The notes below the pieces were generated by a model. The model did no database searches, was not told the origin of the DNA, and saw only the letters and a program-made list of their open reading frames with translations. From Irineochytrium annulatum (Eukaryota; Chytridiomycota; Chytridiomycetes; Chytridiales; Chytridiaceae): a stretch of 17,490 nt of DNA. How positions within the stretch are numbered: the stretch's first letter is position 1; the number at the start of each line of letters is the position of its first letter. The DNA lies in assembly GCA_027600665.1 (NCBI GenBank), contig JADGJL010000276.1:1-17490 (forward strand), in the 5' to 3' direction. The position numbers and the translations under genes were made by a program. Positions 8,767-17,490 of the stretch are shown here, piece after piece.

Positions 8767-11700
8767 TCAGCGTCCGCCTATTAGTTCTGGCAAAAGAACG
8801 CCGGTATGTAACTGGCCTGGTGCCATTGGCGTTCTTGCCATAATATCTGCGACGGCTGCCTCCGACTGTTGCTCGTCTGCCTTCATTTTGCTGAGCTTTC
8901 CACGTGTGGCCTTTCTTAGCGCGTTGATTTCCCTGATGTAAAGTCGAAAGTCAGTCATCCAGCTTCATTCGAGAATCCCTTCGTCACTCACCCGATCAGC
9001 AGCTGGTTCTCCATCATCGAGTGAACTTTATCCGTCCTAAACGCCCCCTGGCTAACCTCGCACACGTCCCTCAGCTCCGCGATCTGCTCCTTCAACACGG
9101 CATGCTGCCTGAGGTACTCGTCCCGAACTTCCGGGTCGACCTGATTGTTCTCGAGGGTCGCGCCTTTGCCCGCGCAATACCGCCTATGGAGGTTCTCGAC
9201 GCATTTGCGCATCGTGGCAGGCTCTTGGATGTACTGCATGGCGTCCTGCAAGTCATTGCGGAAGACCTTGAGGTGATGCGTAATGTCTTGGAAGCGGCGG
9301 TGGGAGGTTGAGTAGGCGAGCTTCGTGGTGGTTAGCTTCGTAGTGACGTCAGAAATCTCGTCGGTTAGGAGGCCTTTCTGCTTGTTCAGAATTTCGAGTT
9401 CGAGGTTGATGTCCTAGTGTGAAACGTCAGCATTAAGTGACCAAAGGTGGTATGATTGTTCTTACTCTAATCTGACGGGTCATTTCGAGGATAGTGTTCT
9501 CGCGCGGTTCGACCTGCTCCTTAAGAGCCTTGATCCGGAAGTCGAGGACAAACTTGTGCTTCTCCAGTTCCTGATTTTTCTTCTTCAAATCGTAAACCCG
9601 CCGCTCTTTATCCTGAATAAGCTCGTCGCGTTCTTGCATCTGAGGAAGTCGCAATTGTTAGCACGAGCATCGATGGTAGAAACCCACATCTTTCTTATAC
9701 GCCGCGATCTCCTTCTCCAGCATCGCGATCGCGCTCTTTAGCTTCTTCTCATCTTCAAACATGCGTTGAATCTCGTTCTTGTTATCTTCAATATCCTTCT
9801 TAAGCGTGTTGAACTTCTTCTTCATGATTCCGTTTTCGCCCTTCAGCCGCGCCCCTTCCTCCCGCTCGCTCCGTAACTTCTTCTCGTACCGAGCCGCCAG
9901 CAGCTGGATCTCCGAGTCGACGTCCTCGCAGTTCTGACGGCCCATCTCCTCGTATTCGGCGAGCTGTTGATGTGTCTCGTCATTGAGCTTTAAGGCGGTG
10001 TTACTCCAGAAGTCTCGAGGCAACGCTAAATGTGAGAAACTAACCCGAGCAATCTCGGCTGATTTCATATTTAGCCTCGCCTCCGCCTCCGCTTGAGCAT
10101 CTGACAGCGCCCGCGCCGTTATGTTGTTAAACTCCTTCATCTGTTTCTGCCACTGCTCCTGCCGCTGCCCAGCCTTCGCCTGCAAATCCTGGAACTTCTC
10201 GTACTCTTCCATCAGCTGCTGGTTGTACTTCGCCTCGACCTCCTGCGCACATTTTTAGTAACTGTGTTTTAAGCAGTTCGTTTTTCTTACATGCAGCTCA
10301 TGCAGATGTTTCCCCTTGAACCCCTGCAATTCCTCCTCATGTTTGACTTCCTCCTTGTCCTTTTCCGTTCTTAAAACCGAAGTGGAGATCTTTAACGCCT
10401 CGATCTCTTGGGAAAACTTCTCCGTAAGTTCCTTCAGCTTCTCGTTGAAATTCATGTCCTTCAGCCGGAGCTGATACTCGTGTTCGAGCTTCAGTTCCTC
10501 GAGGCTCCGCTGAAGCTCAGACATGAGGACGGTTTTCTCCTCAAGGTCTGATTTTGTTATGAGGATCTACAACCTTTGTAAGTTCCGAGATCCGCTAAAC
10601 CTCGAAGTATTACCTCGTCGGCATAGTGGGTCGAGCGGTCTCGTCTGATTCCTCGGTCTTCCTTGTCTGACACGCGGTAGACATATATACACCCGTCGTC
10701 GGAAACGGAGAATAGAAATTGGTCATCATATGAGATTCTTAGCTTTGTGATGGGCCCAGAGTGGGCTTGGTGCTCTTGGTAATCATCCGCCTCGCCCGTT
10801 AAGGGGTACTTCAACGACCGAATCTGTCCCGACGCCGTTCCTGAGTGGATGTGTTGGCAAAGAGTAGATGGCGTTGCTGTAGAACTTACCAGCAAACATC
10901 ATTTTTCCAGACTTTGAGGTCACAACCTGCGTCAAGACCACATTTGATTCCATCTGGCATGTTACAGTCGATTCATTTATTTCCTAACAAACCTCACGTT
11001 AGACTCTACCATTCAAAGAAAACATACCTTCAGCACTTTATCCGAGCCCACGGCGTAAACCGTCTTCCCATTCACGCTGCAAGTCGCGCTAGTATAGCTG
11101 CAACTCTTCAAAATGTGCTCGTTCTCACGCTTCAAATCCCGGACGACCCATGTATAGACGGCCCCATCCGAACCAGCGGATACAAGGACGCTGTCATCTG
11201 GAGTCCAGTGCAGCGACCTGACTTTGCCGTTGTGACCCTTCAGGTTACCAATGTTGTCGAACGTCCAGAGCGAGTACAGCTGGATCATGTTCCCATGGAC
11301 GGCCGCAAAGATGTGGCCCCCGTTTGAGAATTTGCACTGCGTTCAGCGAGTCAGAAACCCGTGGCTGGCTTAGCTTTTCACTCACCTCTTTGCATCCTCT
11401 TATGGGGAACTCCTTAAACAACCGAAACTCGTCCATCAGCACGTTCAAGAGCCGCAGCTTGTCGCTGAAGCCGACCAGGAGGTACAAGCCAGACGGGTGG
11501 AGAGACACGGAGTGTGCCTCTTCCGGAAAATATTTCGACAGCTCGCACGTCCCCGTCATGTAGTTCCAGACTTTAATAGATTTATCCGTACTGCAAGTCA
11601 CGAGGATGGGTTTCCGACAGCATAAGTCCAACCCTGTGACGGATCCGTGATGGAACGGTTGAAACAATTGTTCAAACTTCACGTCCTCCCCCTTTTAGAC

Positions 11701-13244
11701 GGCGGGAAGTAGTTAATACCATCCGCTCGAAGGCAGCTTGACGAAGGAATATACCTTCAGCAAGTCCGACCAGGTCAATGGGATTTTGTAAAGCTGATTC
11801 GTCTCCAAAGCCACCAACAACCCTCCCTCCGACCCGCTGACGGCCATATGTCGGACAGACGCGCTATCCTCCGGCAATGGCAGCCTCCACATCATCTTGT
11901 AGCTGTCCTTCGTCAGCACCTTCTCCGACTTATCCCCCAGGTTCACCAGGGATCCCTTCGACCCCGCGACGACGCTCCCCTGCCGCGACCCCGACGACCC
12001 ACCCACGTCCATCGTGAACCGCTCAAACACCTCCACCGCGCCACCCTGCCCCGCCGCCAAGAACCCGCGCCCGATGGCCGCAACCGTGTTGACGGCACGG
12101 CTCACGGGCCCCGTCGTCCTGACTTCCTGATTACCCTGCTGATGCATCGTCATCGCGCCCGCATGAAACCCACCCGGGCCGGCCGTGGACGGCGCGACGG
12201 GCAGGCCGAACTGCAGCTCCGAGACGATTTCGCCGCTCAGGCTGATGAGGATGGTGCCACTCGCGGTTCCAATCGCTATACGCTCGTTTGGCAGCCATGT
12301 GTGACAGCGGAACTCGGTGTTCGGCGGCGCCTGGACGTGCAGCGGCTCGAGGACACCCTCCAGGTAATGGAAGATCCGGAGAAACGATTCACCGAGCGCG
12401 CTGATCTGGCAGCCGTCGGTGGGGCAGATTGAGATGCTGAGGATCGTGCCGCTCGGCTGTGGTGCGTCCACAACCGCATGTGGGGTGGGATGCGTTCTGT
12501 ACCCCGAAGCGTCCGGCCGCTGTTGAATACTCTTTGCTTCGGCGTCTTTCTCCGGCGGAGGATGCGGGAGACTGCACGTCACGGCGATAAGTTTGCCCTT
12601 CTCCCAGGCAAAATAATGCAGCAGCCATTCCGGCGCTCCGAGCTGTGCCGCCAGGTACCGCGCGTCCGAAGAGAAAGCCAAAGACACAAACTCCTGAAAT
12701 ATCCCCCATGTCAGATCATGCTGCAGCAGGCCGAGAACACCGCACCTTGGCTAGGCCTTGTGACTCAGTAGTTTGGTGAACCGTTCTCCGCTTGCGAAAG
12801 CTGTGCAGGTCGTAGACGCTGATGCTAGGCCGGGTGGACTTCTCCGAGACGGCGAAGACATGGCGATCGGGTGAGACCGTTATAGCTGAGATCCCCTCCG
12901 CCTTATCCGAGGCTGGAATGAACTTCTGCATCTTCTGCTCGATGTCCGCGACTGCATGCGACGACCACTGTTATAAAGACACGGGGCGCAACAAAGACAG
13001 AGTCACCCGTACCAACTATGTTGCATCCTGCAGGAAAAACAATAGTATTCTCATCGACGTAGAAGATGTTGTCCTTGGCCGTCGAGGCGCTCAACCCAAA
13101 GACATGGCTAGAATTGGACGACTAAATTACCCAGACTGCGATATGGCTTAAGGGTCGAAATGCATCCCCCGCTAACTGCGCAAGTTCGTCTCCGGAATGA
13201 CTGTCGCGATGCACTTACGTATGCGAGACAGACGCGATCGACAT
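8767..13244 (-). CDS. CFAP57: Cilia- and flagella-associated protein 57 (WD40 plus coiled coil)
   Basis: Axonemal protein of motile cilia; in other eukaryotes it is tied to inner dynein arm assembly. Exons: 13244-13219, 13107-13013, 12951-12746, 12693-11755, 11691-11386, 11336-11028, 10983-10890, 10840-10614, 10566-10291, 10242-10045, 9987-9688, 9639-9466, 9413-8992, 8932-8767. They total 3738 nt, 1245 residues, close to the human length of about 1250. Introns are 44-111 bp. The first exon gives MSIASVSHT, joined to [20 protein letters not shown], resembling the human N-terminus. WD40 repeats fill ~30-720 ([43 protein letters not shown]). A charged coiled coil follows (~735-1225): [54 protein letters not shown] ~40-residue Pro-rich insertion ([12 protein letters not shown]) interrupts the N-terminal propeller region. 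Intron 9988-10044 is stopless and in frame. Confidence 0.96.
9988..10044 (-). other. Stopless 57-bp intron in CFAP57 coiled coil
   Basis: Donor GTTAGT follows the codons for EIAR, and acceptor TTAAAG precedes LNDETHQQL. Removing it restores a coiled-coil pattern that resembles CFAP57 of animals. The 57 bp are a multiple of three with no stop, so retention would insert 19 residues ([19 protein letters not shown]) that break the heptads. Confidence 0.7.
13219..13244 (-). other. 26-nt first coding exon of CFAP57
   Basis: ATGTCGATCGCGTCTGTCTC begins an eight-codon microexon that ends in a GTAAGT donor. It splices over 111 bp to an acceptor TTCTAG before CATGTCTTTGGG. The joined N-terminus has the same length and HVFGL motif as vertebrate CFAP57. 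A TATATA-like stretch lies only about 8 bp upstream of the ATG, too close to act as a normal TATA box for this start. Confidence 0.8.
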
Positions 13245-13348
13245 CCTTGCAATATATAGAATAAAGCAGCAAGATCAAGCGCGCGGAAGGGTGGCGGCCG
13301 TTGCGTTAGGCGGATGAGGCGTGAATGCGGTGTTTGTATGTCGGGTCG

Positions 13349-13894
13349 TCAAACCTTCATTGAGATACCACTTAGCAGGTCGCTGTTGTCACAGACATAA
13401 TCGCATAGCGTAAGTACGAGCAGAAGACTTTTAACATAATGATTGTTATTTAGTACAGCCAAGACGCTTCCCAACCCCGTCAAGTCGCTTTCCTTGAGAG
13501 AATTCGCCTTTTCGCAGGTGACGCCGTCCGCCATTCGGGCGCCAAATGTTCGCAATTCTCCGCTGATCCAGGCTATGTTATTCGAAGCCGACTCTTTAAT
13601 TGCGCCTTCGAGGTTAAATCTGGCGCTCGTCTGCGACGCTGTCCCTCATAGTAGCTGCCATCCTCGATCCTGCTCTGCCCGAAAGTGTGACAGTTCCAAC
13701 TCCGGTAGACGCGCGCGCAGGCCATCCGCCGCAAATTTGGGAGGGACGCCGACCAAAAGAACTTCAGCTGTGTCCGCATTTACGCCAAGTCGGCTGCAGT
13801 AGTATCAGAGACCCTCGACAGGCCGTTTTTCCGAAAAAGAATTATCAACGTCGCCAGCCAGATGAGTCGCAAGAGTAACGAATATCGCTAGCAT
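13349..13894 (-). pseudogene. Possible decayed open frame beside CFAP57, two in-frame stops
   Basis: One minus-strand frame runs from an ATG at 13894 to a stop at 13349. It is broken only by TGA at 13807-13805 and 13648-13646, with 181 codons in all before the final stop. It opens with a hydrophobic signal-like start (MLAIFVTLATHLAGD). The middle has VLLVGVPPKFAADGLRARL, and the end has DLTGLGSVLAVLNNNHYVKS, which loosely recalls leucine-rich repeats. I see no donor/acceptor pair that removes either stop in frame, though CTACTGCAG follows the first stop. It may be a relict gene, a gene with unseen introns, or a chance open frame. I do not recognise a family. Confidence 0.25.
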
Positions 13895-14155
13895 GGATGC
13901 CGGTAGTCCTGAAGCAGTATCAGTATAACGCTAATATTTGCGGAGTTCATCCCCGCGAACTTTGACGATTGCGCCAAGCCGACGCGCTTAGTTCCACCCC
14001 TAGCCTTGTAGCTGCGCTCCCAGCTCCCTTAGCTGGGCTGCTCGGATGCCAGCCTCGCGAGCTTCCCGAACTTCAACTTTGCTCGCGCCCCTGGCCCGAC
14101 CCACTTCCTCCACCGAGCTCTACCTCCTGCGACACACACCCGACAACCTACACCC
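13895..14155. promoter_or_regulatory. Upstream region of the plus-strand single-pass membrane protein gene
   Basis: This is the proximal part of the 911-bp divergent gap between CFAP57 and the plus-strand gene. From about 14040 it is C-rich and pyrimidine-rich, like a fungal leader. An ATG at 14046 opens a 61-codon frame that overlaps the main start in another frame, so it could act as an upstream ORF. No other signal is supported. Confidence 0.45.
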
Positions 14156-15129
14156 ATGGGTGGCCAAACCAGTCCCTCCGTCCCAACTGCGACCCCCGGG
14201 GCCGCCAACACGGCTGGCCTTCCGGTCCTGACGGTACCGGCCGGTGGGACAGGCACTGCCCCAGGCGTGGCTACGGCCGGCCCTTACCCAGCCAACCCGT
14301 TCGACAACAACGATCCGACTTCCCCGGGCTTCAACGCGACGTATTCTCCCAACTCCAGCCAGGGCGGCAACGGCCTCCAACACGTGCCTGACTCGACCAA
14401 GAAACCGGCGTCTGGCATGGACGCGGGCACGATCGCCTTTATCATCGTTGGCGTTGTCGCATTCATCATGATTGTTGCGGGCTTGTGCCTGTACCGTACG
14501 TTTTTGCTTTCTCTTCTCGGCCTGAGGAAAACTGGGACTAACGTTCCCTCTCAACAGGTTGGCATAAGAGGAGGAAGCAGGAGGCGGCCATGAAGAAGAC
14601 CCTAGTGAGCCGCAGCCCGTCCATGATCTCCAACCCGGTCGTCCTGCCCCCCGAGGCCTACCCTCGTCACAACTACGGAGCGCACCAGTTCGCCGTGGGC
14701 CCATCCTTGACCCCGATGTCCGCGGCGCCTGCGGTGCGCGGCATGGCCTCAACGCCCATGTCGCCCGTGATGCGCCACCAGGAACCGTCACCTTTTCAGA
14801 AGATCGAGCCCATGGAGCGGGCGGCGGACATGCCCGTCGCCCAGGTCAGGTCCTTGAACGAGATCAAGCCGGTGCAGCAGATGCAGCAGACCAAGACGGA
14901 GAACGCGCTCCCGGCTTTGCCGCCGGCACCGCCCGTCACCGAGATGTACGACTCGGACGGCGATAACACCCCGCTTGGCGGATTGAACATTGGTCAGCAA
15001 GTCTTCATCGCTCACCCGCCGCACCAGTGGCACCCGCATTACGCCCCTCAGTAAGTTCCTTTTGTGTCGCTATTTCATGAAATCTCATTATGCGTGTTTG
15101 ATTGTAGGCAGCGTAAGCCGGACGCATGA
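14156..15129 (+). CDS. Single-pass membrane protein, function unknown
   Basis: Exons: 14156-14495, 14558-15050, 15108-15129, giving 284 residues; the start ATG sits in ACCCATGG. Intron 1 (62 bp) has donor GTACGT, branch-like GACTAACG and acceptor CAACAG. The N-terminal ~90 residues are rich in Gly, Pro, Thr, Ala and Ser. One membrane segment follows (TIAFIIVGVVAFIMIVAGLCLY, ~92-113), then a basic stop-transfer stretch (RWHKRRKQ). The 165-residue tail is Met/Pro-rich with MYDSDGDNTPLGG. The layout recalls fungal cell-surface sensors with a Ser/Thr-rich outside part, but no signal peptide or named domain is visible, so this is only a resemblance. If the last intron is not spliced, translation stops at TAA 15052-15054 after YAPQ; if spliced, the end is YAPQQRKPDA. 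Confidence 0.83.
15051..15107 (+). other. Last intron whose donor overlaps an alternative stop codon
   Basis: GTAAGT at 15051-15056 is a consensus donor, and GATTGTAG ending at 15107 is a good acceptor; the 57-bp span fits introns in this window. Read through, the first intron bases complete CAG and then give TAA. Retention and splicing therefore give C-termini that differ by six residues. Confidence 0.6.
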
Positions 15130-15584
15130 CTACATGGCCCGAACAACACACTTCTCCGGCTCTCGTAGTGTATTTATTAATGCTTCTATTAGAGTTGTGA
15201 ATTTAATATTTTTGCATGTTTCGTCAGTAATACGTATATGTGTAGTATCTGGATTCGACTTCCGAGTTCCAAATTTTGTTCTTCGTCTTTGCTTTGTTTT
15301 CAATTTCGGGCTAGATTGCGCGACGACACGGTTTGGGTTTACTTCATTTCAAATTGACGATCGACTATTACTTGCTATTAGTTGGTTGTTTGAGCGAGCG
15401 ACGGCATATCGGTACTTTCTTTCAGTAAACGAATATTCAAACTTAAAATACCTTTTACTTAAACTTGCGCATTAACTTAGATGGTCAGCTCAAGGGGGGC
15501 GAAGAGGATGCACACAGACACAAAAGCAAGAACCCGCAATCATATCATCATCAGAGGCACGCTACAAATGGAGAAAGTAAACCA
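15130..15584. other. Convergent AT-rich 3' spacer
   Basis: This lies between the end of the plus-strand membrane-protein gene and the stop of the minus-strand lipid-transfer gene. It is markedly AT- and T-rich between about 15160 and 15470 (for example TATTTATTAATG), fitting 3' UTR and polyadenylation sequence. I see no gene, RNA or repeat that I can support. Confidence 0.5.
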
Positions 15585-17289
15585 CTACGCATCATGAGGT
15601 TCGAACACCCGCACAACCCAGTCCGGCCACTTTCCTGCCTCCCGCGCCCTCCAATAAGCCCCCGTGAACTCCCAATGCCCGTCTCCCGTGTCCGGCTCCA
15701 CCTTCCGCACGAACCATTTTGGCGTCCACCACGGCTCGCCCACGGCGATGGAGTCCGCCTCCTTGCCTACATCCGGCCCATGCGGCCTCCCCGTCGACTC
15801 AAACTCCTTCATAAGCACCTTCCGTCTGGCCCTCTGGACCTGCTCCAAAGTCTCCTTCTCCTTGTTCGCGTCGTCCCACCTCCCCTCCTCCATCGCGCGC
15901 TGATCCAACCTCAGCCTCGAGTCCGTCGGCGGCAGGTGCGGTCTCAGGGAATCCGGCAACTCGTTCAGCTTTTGCGCGAACTTGGTCATGTGGAACAGCT
16001 GCGGCGCGAGAGGGTCCTGCGGCAATCGGATCCAGATGGGGAAGGACGACGGGAGGGAGCGGGTACCCTGCGTAGCCCCGCCTACAGGCGTCGCCACCAG
16101 GCGGTCGCCCCAGGAGCCCTCAAGGTTCCACTTCGCCTCCCCGTGACGGTCCTTGAGCGTGCCGACGATCTCGCCAACAGCAGAAGCCGCTGACTCCTCG
16201 GACTTGTCCTTATCAAGGGTGGAGTTGCTGCCGCCCCAGCCGAACCACGAGCTCGAGGACTGTCGCGAGGACTGTCGCGGGCGGAACGTCAACGAGCACT
16301 CCTCGCCCGTGCGGTGGTTCTTAATGACCATGTCGCCATTGTGCGTGATTGTTAGCTTCCCGATCAAATTGTTAACCTGTTATACGAGTTAAAAATAACG
16401 ATTCCGCAGCAATACTGAGGAAGTATTATTACCGTCGTGGTAACTTTCTTCCAGCTGTAGTGCTCCGTCACACCCGCCACCGCGTTCTCCTCAGATGGTA
16501 CCGCCATCCGAACATGGCAATGCCCCAGCGGCCGAATCTCCAGCGATGTCCCCCAAAACTTCGACTTGACGTTCACCTCCGTCCAAAAGACCCAATCGGC
16601 CGACTCGGCAAAACACGCGCTGACGGGCGGGTGGTGACACACCTGCTCAGAGACATATCGGTACTGCTTCTCGTCGTTGACGAACTCCCACGTTTCTCCA
16701 AGTACGGGATTGAAAGGTTTTCCCGTTCTCGCGATTGTGCTAAAGAATATTCATCAGAGTTCCGAAATCTTCGTCGAATAGCCACCTCGAGTAGTTGCTC
16801 ATCGCGTAAGCGCTGACGAACAACAGCCGGAGCATCGATGCCTCTTCCCCCTTCATCGTCTTAAGCACTTCCGGGTCCAAACCCAGCCTCTCCGCACCTT
16901 GCGCCGCGACACTCGTGCAGCTGCCCGTCCCAACGGCCGCGCCGATCGACAGTAACTCGGCATATTCGACGTCTTCGCCCATACGTTGAAGCAGTGCCAG
17001 CGGCTCATTAAAAAACGCGGGCAGAGTGATCTTGGCGAGGTCCTGCATGATAAACGGCGTTCATGTAGCTGACCTCCGCTCCCAAATATTCAGTGCTCAC
17101 CTTGCCAATGGCACTCTTCACGAAGGACCAGGCATTGAATACGGGCTTCGGCTTGTTCGGATCGAGCGGTATCCGATCGCGAGCCATCGAGACCGGGCGG
17201 TGGCCCTCGAGCGAGCGGGAAAAGTCTTCTTCGGTGAGGAACACGCCGTTCGAGGCCGCTTCAGGCGCGGACGAGCCCATGTTCTTCAT
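15585..17289 (-). CDS. Oxysterol-binding protein-related lipid-transfer protein (ORD only)
   Basis: Likely moves sterol or another lipid in exchange for PI4P between membranes. Exons: 17289-17101, 17042-16786, 16739-16433, 16376-15585 (introns 58, 46, 56 bp), 514 residues, stop TAG. An in-frame TGA upstream with no ATG between fixes the start. Seen in order: SAIGKDLAKITLPAFFNEPL (~58-77), NYSSTIARTGKPFNPVLGET (~145-164), signature EQVCHHPPVSA (180-190), KSKFWGTSLEIRPLG, EHYSWKKVTT, IGKLTITHNGDMVI, and the late KETLEQVQR helix. His184/185 and Lys425, Glu429 and Arg433 fit the phosphoinositide-contacting residues of yeast Osh4. The usual Ser of EQVSHHPP is Cys here. No PH domain, ankyrin repeats or membrane segment is visible. 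A Ser-rich insertion (SSRQSSSSWFGWGGSNS) follows the FRPR segment. Confidence 0.96.
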
Positions 17290-17490
17290 CGCAACGGTAG
17301 AATGGCCAGCAACCGCGCTTCAATGGAGTGGTGGTTGGGTGGCTTTCAATCGTCGGAGCTCAACATTGTTTCATTCCAAGAACTTCACTGGTGTCATCGC
17401 TTGCTACCGGAAGTGTCAAGTGCACGAGTCCGTCATTAAATATAATTGTCAATCCGGTCCCAAACTCCTCCGTCACAAATATCATAAAAA
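17290..17490 (-). promoter_or_regulatory. Upstream flank of the lipid-transfer protein gene
   Basis: About 200 bp precede the start codon to the window edge. They should contain the leader and part of the promoter. The last 60 bp are AT-rich (AAATATAATTG). No specific element or other gene is supported. Confidence 0.4.

Noticed and set aside
13250..13258. TATA box for CFAP57
   Set aside because: The TATATA-like stretch lies about 8 bp from the start codon, too close to place a transcript start and leader for that ATG.
14120..14791. Minus-strand open frame of 223 codons
   Set aside because: Antisense to the single-pass membrane protein gene, whose sense strand has good start context, a clear intron and a membrane segment.
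15596..15612. tRNA T-loop-like GGTTCGAAC
   Set aside because: It encodes the last residues of the lipid-transfer protein (VFEPHDA), and no matching A box or cloverleaf is nearby.
15465..16193. Plus-strand open frame of 242 codons
   Set aside because: Antisense to the C-terminal half of the oxysterol-binding protein, whose motifs are clear on the minus strand.

Overview
The window reads as nuclear DNA of a flagellated (zoosporic) true fungus, most likely a chytrid-type lineage. Genes are GC-rich and split by many short introns, mostly 44-65 bp, with GTANGT-like donors. One gene encodes a velvet-family regulator, a fungal family. Another encodes CFAP57, an axonemal protein expected only in organisms with motile cilia. 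The species cannot be named from sequence alone. All exon joins below were read by eye from splice motifs, frame continuity and recalled family sequences.

Layout, left to right. (1) 1-2554, minus: velvet-domain regulator with a very long Pro/Gly/Tyr-rich tail that runs off the left edge. (2) 3455-5999, minus: fused pseudouridine-5'-phosphate glycosidase and PfkB kinase, with a mitochondrial-type presequence. (3) 6741-8301, plus: unrecognised low-complexity protein with one C-terminal membrane segment. (4) 8767-13244, minus: CFAP57, 14 exons, about 1245 residues. (5) 13349-13894, minus: decayed or non-coding open frame with two stops. (6) 14156-15129, plus: single-pass membrane protein whose stop codon overlaps a splice donor. 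(7) 15585-17289, minus: oxysterol-binding-protein-related lipid-transfer protein, four exons.

The genes do not form a pathway. Genes 2/3 and 4/6 are divergent pairs sharing intergenic regions of about 740 and 910 bp. Genes 3/4 and 6/7 are convergent, with AT-richer 3' spacers of about 455-465 bp. I found no mobile element, CRISPR array, rRNA or tRNA. I also found no clear multi-gene undescribed system. The most notable items are the velvet tail, two stopless multiple-of-three introns, the stop/donor overlap, two perfect inverted repeats in the velvet gene, and the remnant frame beside CFAP57.
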